From NCBI RefSeq assembly GCF_900103365.1, contig NZ_LT629703.1, forward strand, positions 6,124,501 through 6,188,500: a DNA stretch of 64,000 nt. Direction: 5' to 3'. This document shows, in pieces, positions 17,701-25,431 of the stretch; position 1 is the first letter of the stretch, and every line of letters starts with the position of its first letter. Below the pieces are notes generated by a model. That model had not been told where the DNA came from. It did not search any database and saw only the letters and a program-made list of their open reading frames with translations. Made by a program: the position numbers and the translations under genes. Origin of the DNA: Afipia sp. GAS231. GTDB taxonomy: Bacteria; Pseudomonadota; Alphaproteobacteria; Rhizobiales; Xanthobacteraceae.

Positions 17701-18709
17701 CGATCCTTTCATCGACGGTCGCGGCGGGGTTGGTGGAACCACTGGGGCTACACCGTTCGCGGAGGCCGACGGCGCAAGCGGTTATGCCGCCAACAGAGTG
17801 GGCACGGCGCACGATGCCTTTGCAAAATTCGCGACCAAGGCGGATGTCGCGCGCAACGATCTCCTCGATCCGCGCTGGAGCGTGTGGGGCTCGGCCTATG
17901 GCGGCGGCAGCAACACCTCGGGCAATGGGACGCTCGGATCGCAGTCGGCGACCGCGCGCGCGTTCGGCTTTGCCGCCGGCGCGGATTACCGCATCTCGCC
18001 CGACACGCTGGCCGGTTTTGCGCTAGCCGGCGGCGGCACCAACTTCAGCGTTTCGGGTTTCGGCACTGGCCGCTCCGACCTGTTCCAGGCCGGCGCCTTC
18101 GTGCGCCGCAATTTCGGCGCCGCCTATGTCACGGCGGCTGCCGCCTATGGCTGGCAGGACGTCACCACCGATCGCACCGTGACGGCTGCCGGCGTCGACC
18201 GCCTGCGCGCGGAATTCAACGCCAATGCGTATTCGGGACGCGTCGAGGGCGGTTACCGCTTCGCCACGCCGTGGATGGGGATCACGCCCTATGCCGCCGG
18301 ACAGTTCACCACCTACAGCCTGCCGGCCTATGCCGAGCAGGTGTTGTCCGGCACCGGCACCTTCGCGCTGAACTATGCCGCCAAGGACGTCACGGCGTCG
18401 CGGACCGAGTTCGGCGTTCGCGCCGACAAATCCTTTGCGATGCCGAACGGCATCCTGACGCTGCGCGGCCGCGCCGCCTGGGCGCATGATTTCAACACCG
18501 ACCGCAACGTCACCGCGTTGTTCCAGACGCTGCCGGGCGCGTCCTTTGTCGTCAACGGTGCGGCGCAGGCGCATGACTCCGCGCTGCTGACCGGTGCGGC
18601 GGAAATGAAGTGGCTGAACGGCTGGTCCGCCGCCGCGGTGTTCGAAGGCCAGTTCTCCAACGTCACCAATTCCTACGCCGGCAAAGCTGTTGCGCGCTAT
18701 TCCTGGTAG
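14714..18709 (+). CDS. Autotransporter with PATR repeats and C-terminal beta-barrel
   Basis: 1331 aa type V secreted protein. The signal peptide (residues 1-33) ends AVAPAVAS. The passenger has autotransporter-associated strand repeats of the form GTGTxxLxGxNxYTGxTxxxGGTxxV, near residues 240-265, 440-460 and 765-800. Between them, at about 495-690, lies a distinct array with the core AxITNxxGGxTxF repeated about every 20-25 residues. The final 280 residues form the translocator barrel, from DPRWSVWGSAYGGG to the terminal YSW aromatic. Two cysteine clusters in the passenger (CGCG and CGC) are odd for this family. ATG 14714 is preferred over TTG 14663 because it starts the signal peptide correctly. 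Surface adhesion is likely but unproven. Confidence 0.92.
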   Translation: MKSVVLPRYRCAALIATSVAATLVAGVAPAVASDKIWNGAVDFNFTTGANWIGGAPGSTDNAVYDPTAAGGTNTNSLVNASVNINSISLQGGYSGLVFNPAGMTITFATSISVSSGIFDNRGVLTGAGALNASGGIVLLGGTSSYTGATTISGSAIVAANSTNAFSASSAFAVGSGGTLDLRGFDNTIGSLADVAGSGGAITNTSAGATAATLTTGGDNTSTSYAGTINDGNGVLGLVKVGTGTMVLAGANGYTGGTTISGGTIQVTNANSVGTGPVTLDGGTFKLDGSVSSVAFSNDFKVNTSGGTIDNAGAGGASLTLTGVISNGNGTTGVLQLIDSTNSFGSVTALSGHNTYSGGTKVVDTTVQVNNVQSVGTGTVTLQNAVFQADGTTGDLTFTNNFKIDHTLHGSAIDANGIRLTIAGNISDGIGAGKLTVLDSAGGSGIVVLTGTNTYTGGTDIGSGCGCGLGSLQLGDATHTASIVGDVNNFGGSFAIVNANTSGITAITNSNGGITTFYGANNASTAVITNQSGGSTIFRDTSTAGNAKITNHGGTTVFGNLLGGGTDISTAGNATIDNNNGGTFFVSHSNAGTADITNRNGGATIFVEQSSAASATITNHSGGFTEFGSSTGLETVSAANARIYNNNGGTTDFNAFSTAGNAIITTISGGRTRFFDNSTGDKAQFFVNGTGYVDFSESSGPDGSGHIKAGSISGDGLIYIGGGSTVFGTPANTLMVGTNDLSTEFKGVIADNNTCGCTSGPGNFEKVGTGTLILSGTNTYTGTTVVSGGTLQVDGSIAASSGVTVNANGTLSGVGFVSATTVAGGGIFAPGGGAPGSFMTVSGNLAFQSGALYLVQLNSTTSSFANVIGAAALNGTVGVSFASGSNVIKQYTIMTTGSHTGTFSGVNAPGGLVGTVSFDPTHVFLNFALDFGAKSGLNVNQQNVASALTNFFNATGSIPASFASLSPAGLTQVSGELATGSQQATFDAMNLFLSLLTDPFIDGRGGVGGTTGATPFAEADGASGYAANRVGTAHDAFAKFATKADVARNDLLDPRWSVWGSAYGGGSNTSGNGTLGSQSATARAFGFAAGADYRISPDTLAGFALAGGGTNFSVSGFGTGRSDLFQAGAFVRRNFGAAYVTAAAAYGWQDVTTDRTVTAAGVDRLRAEFNANAYSGRVEGGYRFATPWMGITPYAAGQFTTYSLPAYAEQVLSGTGTFALNYAAKDVTASRTEFGVRADKSFAMPNGILTLRGRAAWAHDFNTDRNVTALFQTLPGASFVVNGAAQAHDSALLTGAAEMKWLNGWSAAAVFEGQFSNVTNSYAGKAVARYSW

Positions 18710-18764
18710 TTCTGTTCCTGCGCCTTCTCTGTGTTAAGAGAGAGCCAGACAGGAGAGAACGTCC

Positions 18765-19847
18765 ATGCGCGCTGCCATTTTCCGGAACGGCGAAATCGTC
18801 GTCGATGAGATGCCGGAGCCCACGCCGGGACCGGGCCAGGTGCTGGTCAAGTCGCTGGCCTGCGGCATCTGCGGTTCCGATTTGCATGCGCGCAAGCACG
18901 CCCACCGCATGGTCGACCTCGCCAAATTTCTTCCCGGCCGCAAGCCGATGGATCTTTCCCGCGACGTCGTGTTCGGCCATGAATTCTGCTGCGAGATCCT
19001 CGACTATGGTCCGGGCGCGCAGCGCAAGTTCAAGCCCGGCACCCATGTGTGCTCGCTGCCCGCGCTGATCACGCCCGCCGGCATCCAGGCCATCGGCTAT
19101 TCCAACGAGAATATCGGCGCCTATGCCGAACGCATGGTGCTGAGCGAACCGCTGCTGCTCGAAGTTCCCAACGGCCTTAAGCCCGAACATGCGGCGCTCA
19201 CCGAACCCTTGGCCGTCGGCATTCACGCCGTCGAAAAGGCCAACATTCGAGGTGACGAGGTGCCGCTGGTGATCGGTTGCGGTCCGGTGGGCCTGGCCGT
19301 CATCGCAGCGCTGAAGATCAAGGGATTGCACCCGATCGTGGCTGCTGACTATTCGCCGGCGCGTCGCGCGCTCGCCGCCAAGATGGGCGCCGATATCGTC
19401 GTCGATCCCGCGCGCTCGCAGCCTTACGCGACGTGGGCCGAGCATGCGCAGATGTCTCCGGAACAGAAGGCGGCGCGGCCGCCGTTGCAGGCCATGCTGC
19501 CGGCGCTCAAGCCCGCGCTGATCTTCGAATGCGTCGGCATTCCCGGCCTGCTGCAACAGGTGTTCGAGGGCGCGCCGCGCGATGCACGCATCGTCGTGGT
19601 CGGCGTCTGCATGGAAACCGACCGCTCCGAGCCGTTCCTGGGGATCGTGAAAGAACTCAATGTCCAGTACGTGCTGGCCTACACGCCGGAAGAGTTCGCC
19701 TATTCGCTGCGCCTGATCGCGGAAGGCAAGGTCGATGCGGCCTCGATGGTGACGGCCAGCGTCGGCATCGACGGCGTCGCCAAAGCCTTCGCCGATCTCG
19801 CCAATCCGGAAGCGCACACCAAGATTATTGTGGAGCCGTGGCGATAA
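18765..19847 (+). CDS. Zinc-dependent alcohol dehydrogenase family protein
   Basis: 360 aa medium-chain dehydrogenase. Catalytic zinc ligands are seen in CGICGSDLH (near C36) and FGHEF (near residue 68), and the NAD(P) site in GCGPVGLAVIAALK near residue 168. The four-cysteine loop that binds structural zinc in classical ADHs is absent, which places it with the variant MDR groups. The ATG follows AGACAGGAGAGAACGTCC. It stands alone between the autotransporter and a palindromic repeat. The substrate is unknown. Confidence 0.9.
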   Translation: MRAAIFRNGEIVVDEMPEPTPGPGQVLVKSLACGICGSDLHARKHAHRMVDLAKFLPGRKPMDLSRDVVFGHEFCCEILDYGPGAQRKFKPGTHVCSLPALITPAGIQAIGYSNENIGAYAERMVLSEPLLLEVPNGLKPEHAALTEPLAVGIHAVEKANIRGDEVPLVIGCGPVGLAVIAALKIKGLHPIVAADYSPARRALAAKMGADIVVDPARSQPYATWAEHAQMSPEQKAARPPLQAMLPALKPALIFECVGIPGLLQQVFEGAPRDARIVVVGVCMETDRSEPFLGIVKELNVQYVLAYTPEEFAYSLRLIAEGKVDAASMVTASVGIDGVAKAFADLANPEAHTKIIVEPWR

Positions 19848-19852
19848 TATCC

Positions 19853-20005
19853 GTCGTCCCGGACAAGCGAAGCGCGATCTCAGATGTGCAATTGCACATC
19901 GGGGGACCCATACGCCGCGGCGGTCGTTATTAGAAAAAGCCGTCGACGACCTTGCTTGAATAATAGCGGCCGCGGCGTATGGGTCCCTGCGTTCGCAGGG
20001 ACGAC
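19853..20005. repeat. Palindromic intergenic repeat (GTCGTCCC...GGGACGAC type)
   Basis: An imperfect long palindrome starts CGTCGTCCCGGAC and ends GCAGGGACGAC. GGGACCCATACGCCGCGG and its near complement GCGGCGTATGGGTCCC form the inner arms. The same family recurs at 39760-39901 and 50531-50666, and a minimal form at 41869-41896. It sits between the convergent dehydrogenase and PPK2 genes and could act as a bidirectional 3' structure. Confidence 0.8.
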
Positions 20006-20021
20006 AGCTTTGTGCCGCCGG

Positions 20022-20936
20022 TCAGAATTTTGCCGGAACGTACATATCGGGCGGTATCGGTCCGCGGTGATATTCGGGGTTGTGGACCCGCGGCGGCAAG
20101 ATCACCGGCGGGTGCTGCACCTCGGAATAGGGAATCTGCGTCAACAGATGCGAGATGCAGTTGAGGCGCGCGCGCTTCTTGTCGACGGCGTCGACGATCC
20201 ACCACGGCGAGTCCGGCAGGTGGGTATGCTGCAGCATGGCCTCCTTGGCCTTGGTGTATTGCTCCCACTTAGCTCGGGCCTGCACGTCCATCGGGCTCAG
20301 CTTCCACTGCTTGAGCGGATCGCTGATCCGCATCGTGAAGCGGAATTGCTGTTCCTCGTCGGTGATCGAGAACCAGTATTTCAAGAGGATGGTGCCGGAA
20401 CGGATCAGCATGCGCTCGAATTCCGGCACCGACTTGAAGAACTCCTGGTACTGTTCCTCGTTGCAAAAGCCCATCACGCGCTCGACGCCGGCGCGGTTGT
20501 ACCAGCTACGGTCGAACAGCACGATCTCGCCGCCCGCCGGCAGATGCGAGACATAGCGTTGAAAATACCACTGGGTCCGCTCCCGCTCGCTCGGCGCCGG
20601 CAGCGCCGCGACGCGGCAGATCCGCGGATTGAGCCGCTGGGTGATGCGCTTGATCACGCCGCCTTTGCCGGCGGAATCGCGGCCTTCGAACAGCACCACG
20701 ACCTTCTGCTTACTGTGCTGAACCCAGTCCTGCAGCTTGACCAGTTCGCCTTGCAGCCGCAGCAGCTCCCTGAAATAGATTTTGCGATCGAGCTCCGGTC
20801 CTTCGTGCACCGCGTCGATGTCGTCGAGCCTGGAGTCGTCGAGTTCGAGCTCGAGCTCTTCGTCAAGGGTGTCGGCCATTTCCCGATGGATGCGCTCTCG
20901 CAAGGCCAGTTCGGCGTTCAATTCGGACGTGGTCAT
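20022..20936 (-). CDS. ppk2: Polyphosphate kinase 2 family protein
   Basis: 304 aa cytoplasmic PPK2-family kinase transferring phosphate between polyphosphate and nucleotides. Walker [10 protein letters not shown] (near residue 98) and Walker B-like [12 protein letters not shown] (near residue 158) are intact, with the lid arginines in [16 protein letters not shown] between them. An acidic N-terminal stretch [14 protein letters not shown] precedes the core. ATG 20936 is preferred; an in-frame ATG at 20969 would add 11 residues. One-domain length fits class I PPK2. Whether it favours ADP, GDP or AMP cannot be told. Confidence 0.92.
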   Translation of the reverse strand: MTTSELNAELALRERIHREMADTLDEELELELDDSRLDDIDAVHEGPELDRKIYFRELLRLQGELVKLQDWVQHSKQKVVVLFEGRDSAGKGGVIKRITQRLNPRICRVAALPAPSERERTQWYFQRYVSHLPAGGEIVLFDRSWYNRAGVERVMGFCNEEQYQEFFKSVPEFERMLIRSGTILLKYWFSITDEEQQFRFTMRISDPLKQWKLSPMDVQARAKWEQYTKAKEAMLQHTHLPDSPWWIVDAVDKKRARLNCISHLLTQIPYSEVQHPPVILPPRVHNPEYHRGPIPPDMYVPAKF

Positions 20937-21134
20937 GGGATCTGTCTTTCGCTCGCTTCTGTCGGGCATCGGACAATGGTTCGGTCACGTTACGGGGATG
21001 TGACATGGCCGGCTTCGCCCGGTTTGGAGGGCAGACGCCTCGAAATAGCTGCTGATATCGCAGGCGCGGAATTGATGCCGTGGTGGCGCGTCTGTAAGAA
21101 GACAGGGCACCCACTGGAAAGCAGGAGAAGCGCC

Positions 21135-21719
21135 GTGGCCGACAATTCAACGGGACGGCCGGGGCCGCAAGGCAAGCCCGGACCGCAGGGGCCGCGCGGG
21201 CCGGCCGGCGAACCCGGAAAGCCCGGCCTGCACGGCAATCCCGGCCGGCCCGGCTCCGAAGGCCCGCGCGGCAAACCTGGTTCTAATGGAAAGCCCGGCC
21301 CCAACGGAAAGCCGGGAGCCCCCGGCAAGCGTGGCGAGCCAGGTCCGCAAGGCAAGCCGGGTGCGCGCGGCGAGGCTGGCCCGCAAGGCCCCGCCGGTGC
21401 GGCTGGTCTCGCCGGTCCGCGCGGCGAACCCGGCTCGCGCGGCGAACCCGGTTCGCGCGGCGAACCGGGTCCGGCGGGCGCGCTGCCCTCGATCGAACAG
21501 GTGATGCCCTGGCTGCATCTGATCTTCGATGCCTGGGAAGAGCATCGGCAAAAGCGCGCGCAGGAAGCCGCCGAACGCGAGCAGGCGGCGGCGGAGCTTG
21601 AGCAGGTGGCGGCAGAACTCGCGGCTCAAGAAGCGGCGGCTGCTGACGAAGACGACGACGGCGATGACGACGATCGCAAGAAGAAGCACAAGCGCAAGCA
21701 TCGCAAGGACAAGAAGTAG
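21135..21719 (+). CDS. Collagen-like Gly-X-Y repeat protein with basic tail
   Basis: 194 aa. After MADNSTG, about 34 consecutive Gly-X-Y triplets run to around residue 113 ([16 protein letters not shown] and on), rich in proline at X and lysine or arginine at Y. Next comes a short hydrophobic segment, [16 protein letters not shown] predicted coiled coil rich in E, A and Q follows (about 133-165), then an acidic run EDDDGDDDD and a strongly basic end [14 protein letters not shown]. No signal peptide is visible. GTG 21135 has GGAGAAG at a good distance; the longer open frame upstream lies over PPK2 antisense. A triple helix is plausible; the role is unknown. Confidence 0.85.
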   Translation: MADNSTGRPGPQGKPGPQGPRGPAGEPGKPGLHGNPGRPGSEGPRGKPGSNGKPGPNGKPGAPGKRGEPGPQGKPGARGEAGPQGPAGAAGLAGPRGEPGSRGEPGSRGEPGPAGALPSIEQVMPWLHLIFDAWEEHRQKRAQEAAEREQAAAELEQVAAELAAQEAAAADEDDDGDDDDRKKKHKRKHRKDKK

Positions 21720-21743
21720 ACGCCCGCTAACCGCAGGTGCGCA

Positions 21744-21854
21744 GGATGGGTGGAGCGAAGCGATACCCATCATTTCCTTGCGCGCCGATTGATGGGTATC
21801 GCGGAGTTTATCATCGGGCCGGCTAAAGGCCGGACCCGATGGCTCCACCCATCC
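21744..21854. repeat. Palindromic intergenic repeat (GGATGGGTGGAGC type)
   Basis: GGATGGGTGGAGCGAAGCG at 21744 pairs with GGCTCCACCCATCC ending at 21854, and GATACCCATCA with TGATGGGTATC inside. It lies between the convergent collagen-like and quinone-reductase genes. Outer arms resemble the repeats at 5633 and 23844 with a changed core. Confidence 0.75.
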
Positions 21855-21859
21855 ACAAA

Positions 21860-22867
21860 CTACGAATTGAAGCCCGGAAGGTCGACCACCAGCCTTCCCT
21901 TGGCGGTGCAATCTCGCAAGCTTGCATACGCGTCCAGAACCGTGTCGAGCGTGAAGTGTCTCGGATCAAGCCGGGGCACGATCTTTCCGGCCTCTATCAT
22001 TTCGGTCGCCTGGCGCAGGATTTCTCCATGATGCGATCGGCCCTTGCCGGTCAGCATCGGCAGCAGGGTGAACACGCCGGAATAGGTCGCCGCGCGGAAC
22101 GACAATGGTGCCAACGCGTGGGTGCCCCAGCCGAGCGCGCTGACGACGTGACCGAACTGCGCCACGGCGTTGAAGGATGCATCCAGCACCGCGCCGCCGA
22201 CGGTGTCGTAGACCAGATCAAAACCCTGGCCGGCGGTGTGTTCGGCGACGTAGTCGGTCACCGCTGTTGTCTTGTCGATGAAGGTGGCACCGATTCGCTC
22301 GATATAGGCCTTGTCGCTGGACGAACCCGTCGCGAACACCCGCGCGCCGAGTGCGCGTGCGATCTGGACCGCGACATGCCCGACGCCGCCGGCACCGCCC
22401 TGGATCAGGACGGACTGTCCGGACCGAACCTGCGCGCGATCGATCAGGCCTTCCCAGACGGTGATGATATTCAGCGGCAGGCTGGCCGCTTCCCGCATCG
22501 TCAGGTTGGCGGGCTTTGCCGCCAGCAGGTCGGCATCGACGGCGGCATATTGTGCCAACGATCCTTGCAGGCCGCCGATGCCGCCGGTCAATCCGTAGAC
22601 TTCGTCGCCGCGCCGGAATCCGCTGACGCCGGCGCCGGTGGCTTCAACGATGCCGGCCATATCCATTCCCAGAATGTTCGGCAGCGGGTGCCGGGCATGG
22701 GCGGCCTGGCCGGCATGGATCTTGGTGTCGAGCGGCGTGACGCCGCTGGCGACGATCCGCACCAGAACCTGTCCGGCCTCCGGGCTCGGCCGCGCCATCG
22801 CCGCAACCCGGAACGGCGCGTTGGGTGCGTCGAGAATGGCCGCCTGCATCGTGTCGTTCGTAGCCAT
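21860..22867 (-). CDS. Zinc-independent quinone oxidoreductase-like dehydrogenase
   Basis: 335 aa NADPH-dependent reductase of the MDR superfamily (QOR type). There are no zinc-ligand cysteines. The nucleotide site GGAGGVGHVAVQIARALG is near residue 155, and LPNILGMDMAGIVEATG near residue 62 is typical. The open frame continues another 149 codons upstream across the LysR gene, but ATG 22867 has AAGGAG nine bases ahead. It is divergent from the LysR regulator, which probably controls it in response to a quinone or electrophile. Confidence 0.9.
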   Translation of the reverse strand: MATNDTMQAAILDAPNAPFRVAAMARPSPEAGQVLVRIVASGVTPLDTKIHAGQAAHARHPLPNILGMDMAGIVEATGAGVSGFRRGDEVYGLTGGIGGLQGSLAQYAAVDADLLAAKPANLTMREAASLPLNIITVWEGLIDRAQVRSGQSVLIQGGAGGVGHVAVQIARALGARVFATGSSSDKAYIERIGATFIDKTTAVTDYVAEHTAGQGFDLVYDTVGGAVLDASFNAVAQFGHVVSALGWGTHALAPLSFRAATYSGVFTLLPMLTGKGRSHHGEILRQATEMIEAGKIVPRLDPRHFTLDTVLDAYASLRDCTAKGRLVVDLPGFNS

Positions 22868-22941
22868 GATGGATCTCCTTGATCGTTGCCACCCAGTTAG
22901 GCCCATACAGCTTGTTTTGAAATCGACAGGAATGTAGCTTC

Positions 22942-22961
22942 TCCATTCAAATATGAATGGA
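22942..22961. promoter_or_regulatory. Perfect dyad between quinone reductase and LysR genes
   Basis: TCCATTCA at 22942-22949 and TGAATGGA at 22954-22961 form an exact 8-bp inverted repeat with a 4-bp spacer. It lies in the 104-bp divergent intergenic region, just ahead of the LysR start at 22972. This is where an auto-regulatory LysR operator is expected. An in-frame ATG at 22957 lies inside the dyad, which argues for the later start. Confidence 0.5.
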
Positions 22962-22971
22962 TCGAAGCGCC

Positions 22972-23823
22972 ATGGAATGGAGCGACCTCCGGATATTTCT
23001 GGCCATCGCCCGCGCCGGCACGCTGGGCGCTGCGGCGCGCGGCTCCGGGCAGAGCCAGCCAACCATGGGACGGCGGCTGCGCGCGCTGGAGGCCGCGGTC
23101 GGGCATACGCTGTTTCAGCGCACCGGGGACGGCTTCGTGCTGACCGACGAAGGTTCGGCGCTGCTGGCCCATGCCGAGCGTATTGAGGAAGAGGTCTTGG
23201 CGGCGCAGCGCCAACTCGCCGGACATGACCGGCAGCTTGGCGGCACGTTGCGGATTGCCTCGTCGGACTGGTTCGGCATCCATCTGCTGACGCCGGTGTT
23301 CGCCGAATTCGCAAAGCTTCAGCCGCGCGTCGTGATCGAACTGTTGACCGACCACCGGCTCTACAGCCTGCCGCGGCGCGAGGCCGATATCGCCTTTCGG
23401 ATTACGCCGTTCAGGGAAGCCGAAGTGATTTCGCGCCGGCTGATGCACATCGAATACGGCGTCTATCTCAAATCGGGCATCAAGCCGCCACGCGCCGGCG
23501 ACGGCGCGGGAACGCCGCTCATCACCATGGACACGGCGTTCAGCGATGTGCCCGATGCCGTGTGGTTGCAACGTAAGCTGCCGAACGCCCACGTCGTTTC
23601 ACGCAGCAACAATCGCGATGTGCAGGCCAGGATGTGCGGACAGGGTGCCGGTGTCGCCGTGCTGCCGCGCCCGCTCGGCGACAGCATCGCCGGCGTCAGG
23701 CGCATCGACCTCGGCGAACAGCCGCCCGGCCGCAATACCTATGTCGGCTATCACCGCGATCTCAAGCGGCAGGCGCGCCTGCGCGCGTTGCTCGATCTGG
23801 TGATCGAGCGGCTGGCGAATTAA
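22972..23823 (+). CDS. LysR-family transcriptional regulator
   Basis: 283 aa. An N-terminal winged helix-turn-helix (WSDLRIFLAIARAGTLGAAAR, then QPTMGRRLRALE) is followed by the linker helix and a LysR substrate-binding domain starting near residue 86 (GGTLRIASSDWFG). Divergent transcription from the quinone reductase is the classic LysR arrangement and suggests direct control of it. The start at 22972 (MEWSDLRIFLA) is preferred over 22957. The inducer is not known. Confidence 0.92.
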   Translation: MEWSDLRIFLAIARAGTLGAAARGSGQSQPTMGRRLRALEAAVGHTLFQRTGDGFVLTDEGSALLAHAERIEEEVLAAQRQLAGHDRQLGGTLRIASSDWFGIHLLTPVFAEFAKLQPRVVIELLTDHRLYSLPRREADIAFRITPFREAEVISRRLMHIEYGVYLKSGIKPPRAGDGAGTPLITMDTAFSDVPDAVWLQRKLPNAHVVSRSNNRDVQARMCGQGAGVAVLPRPLGDSIAGVRRIDLGEQPPGRNTYVGYHRDLKRQARLRALLDLVIERLAN

Positions 23824-23843
23824 AGAGCCGCCGAGCGATCTGC

Positions 23844-23935
23844 GTAGGGTGGGCAAAGGCGCACTGGCGCCGTGCCCACCATCTATCCCCGCGGCGATGC
23901 AAATGGTGGGCACGCTTACGCTTTGCCCACCCTAC
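23844..23935. repeat. Palindromic intergenic repeat (GTAGGGTGGGCAAAG type)
   Basis: GTAGGGTGGGCAAAGGCG at 23844 is matched by CTTTGCCCACCCTAC ending at 23935, with inner arms GTGCCCACCAT and ATGGTGGGCAC. It is close in sequence to the repeat at 5633 (GGGCAAAG in place of GGGTTAG). It lies 20 bp after the LysR stop. Confidence 0.85.
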
Positions 23936-24238
23936 GAAGTTGCCTGCTTCGGTTCACGATTCTCCAGCATTGGCAATTACGAAAGTAACGGCATTGCCTG
24001 CGACAAAGTAACCCGACGGGCAAATCAGCAAAAGTCTGTCCAGCCCTTCGCGTAAAAATATTTCCGTTGAGCCGTCGGGCAAATCAGATCTAGGACTCCC
24101 GCCATCCTGTCCCACCAGAGCAACTGTGCTGAAGTAAACCGGCGATCGGCCGGGCCTCAAGGCTGGTGCGGGGCGCGCCCCGCCTTCGGCGGCTTACGGC
24201 CTTGACCCCGTCCGCTCTCCGGTCTGTTGGCTTGGCAT

Positions 24239-24261
24239 GCGCTCGGTCATCGACCGAGCGC
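24239..24261 (-). other. Stem-loop in the 3' end of IS copy A
   Basis: GCGCTCGGTC and GACCGAGCGC make a perfect 10-bp stem with a 3-nt loop (ATC on the plus strand). It lies 16 bp beyond the transposase stop. Copy B keeps the stem exactly but has TAG in the loop. It could be a terminator or part of a functional RNA. Confidence 0.5.
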
Positions 24262-24277
24262 GGTGAGGTGCGCTCGC

Positions 24278-25240
24278 TCAGTTCAGTGCGTAACGGCTGG
24301 GATCCCATTTCTGCCGTCGTGCGATCATGATGTTGAGGATGACGATGAGCTTGCGCATGCAGGCGACAAGCACCACTTTCGGCTTCTTTCCCTTGGCAAT
24401 CAGGCGGTCGTAGAAGGCCTTGAGCACCGGGTTGTTCTGCGTGGCTGCGCCGAGGCAGGGCATGTAGATGGCGTTGCGGACCCAGCGGCGGCCACCCTTG
24501 ATATGACGCTCACCGCGCCGATGGCCGCTATCGTCGTCGTACGGGGCGGCGCCTAATAACGCACCGGCGATCTTGTTGCTCACCTGCCCAAGCTCCGGCA
24601 TCCCCGCAATGAGGTTGGCGGAGGTCGTTTCGGCGAGGCCCGGCACGCTCTCGATGATCTCGGCACGCTCGGCAAGGTGTGGCGAGGCCTTGATCTTGGC
24701 CGCAATTGCCGCCTCGAGCTTGGCAATTTCACTGACCAGATTCTTCAAGACGCGGGCATGCGTTTTCTGAACCAGTCCTGGTGCAGCATGCTCGTTTTGG
24801 CTTTGCAAGCGCGTCTTGAGATCACCCAGACCGATGCGCGCTTTCACCAGCGCCAGCAACTCCTCGCGTGCGGCATCGTGGGTCTGGCTCGGCGCCTCGG
24901 TAAATATCTCGGCGAACCAGGCGATCATCTCCGCGTCGATCACATCGTTCTTTGCCAGCCGGCCGGCCGATAGCGCGAAGCTGCGGACGCGTTTGGGGTC
25001 GACGATCCGCACCTCGACACCGGCCTGGCGCAGTAGCTTGGCCCAGTCACGCTCGTAACCGCCGCTCGCCTCCATCACAGCCCTGGTTGCCTTGTACTTG
25101 CGAAGCCAGGCCACCAGCTTGCGGTGGCCTTGTCCCGTGTTCGGACAGACCTGACGCAATGACAGCGAGCGAATGCACGCATCCACCTTGTCCTTTGCCA
25201 CATCGATGCCCACGACAATGCGATCATCTTGTGCCATCAT
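24278..25240 (-). CDS. IS110-family transposase (copy A)
   Basis: 320 aa DEDD transposase: VVGIDVAKDKVDACI near residue 10, MEASGGYERDW near residue 60, KNDVIDAEMIAWF near residue 100, and the Tnp_20 domain with VPGLAETTSANLIAGMPELG and APYDDDSGHRRGERHIKGG. The start MMAQDD at 25240 follows GGGAGTGG; a longer open frame to 25282 is not shared by copy B. It is very similar to the copy B protein over its whole length, with many conservative changes, so the copies are not recent duplicates of each other. Confidence 0.93.
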   Translation of the reverse strand: MMAQDDRIVVGIDVAKDKVDACIRSLSLRQVCPNTGQGHRKLVAWLRKYKATRAVMEASGGYERDWAKLLRQAGVEVRIVDPKRVRSFALSAGRLAKNDVIDAEMIAWFAEIFTEAPSQTHDAAREELLALVKARIGLGDLKTRLQSQNEHAAPGLVQKTHARVLKNLVSEIAKLEAAIAAKIKASPHLAERAEIIESVPGLAETTSANLIAGMPELGQVSNKIAGALLGAAPYDDDSGHRRGERHIKGGRRWVRNAIYMPCLGAATQNNPVLKAFYDRLIAKGKKPKVVLVACMRKLIVILNIMIARRQKWDPSRYALN

Positions 25241-25431
25241 CCACTCCCTTCCTTGCTCGGTACGGGCTCGAAGCCCTTGCAACTGTTCGGGTTGAGGAAG
25301 ACGCCGGAGCTGTCCCTCGCTCTGGTACAGGCTCTGTCGCCTTTGGGGCGTACGGGCTCAGTTCCAGCAACGGGCGGTTGGTCCGCAACCGCCCGTTCGC
25401 TCATTCTGCCAAATTTTTTGGACACAAGGGG
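25241..25431 (-). ncRNA. Candidate structured RNA region at the 5' end of IS copy A
   Basis: This 191-bp non-coding end precedes the transposase. It contains a 12-bp stem at 25369-25397 (AACGGGCGGTTG paired with CAACCGCCCGTT). In copy B the same hairpin is shorter by nine bases, yet the stem is kept. IS110 elements are known to encode bridge RNA in such ends; assignment here is inferred. Confidence 0.35.

Larger units (their letters stand above)
24118..25431 (-). mobile_element. IS110-type insertion sequence (element 2, copy A)
   Basis: 1314 bp, closely matched by copy B at 47459-48764. The copies share everything from GAGCAACTGTGCTGAAGTA to GACACAAGGGG and diverge immediately outside, which defines the ends. 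The transposase frame is intact on the minus strand, with about 190 bp of non-coding DNA at its 5' side and 160 bp at its 3' side. The flanks look like two parts of one interspersed repeat, so the element probably landed inside it. Confidence 0.88.

Noticed and set aside
19884..21134. Upstream extension of the collagen-like frame
   Set aside because: It lies opposite PPK2 and shows shadow composition; a good ribosome binding site and start are at 21135.
21150..21480. Possible minisatellite or CRISPR-like repeat
   Set aside because: The periodic pattern is the 9-bp codon repeat of Gly-X-Y coding sequence; there are no spacers.
22868..23314. N-terminal extension of the quinone reductase
   Set aside because: It overlaps the LysR gene antisense and has arginine/proline-rich shadow composition, while ATG 22867 has AAGGAG upstream.
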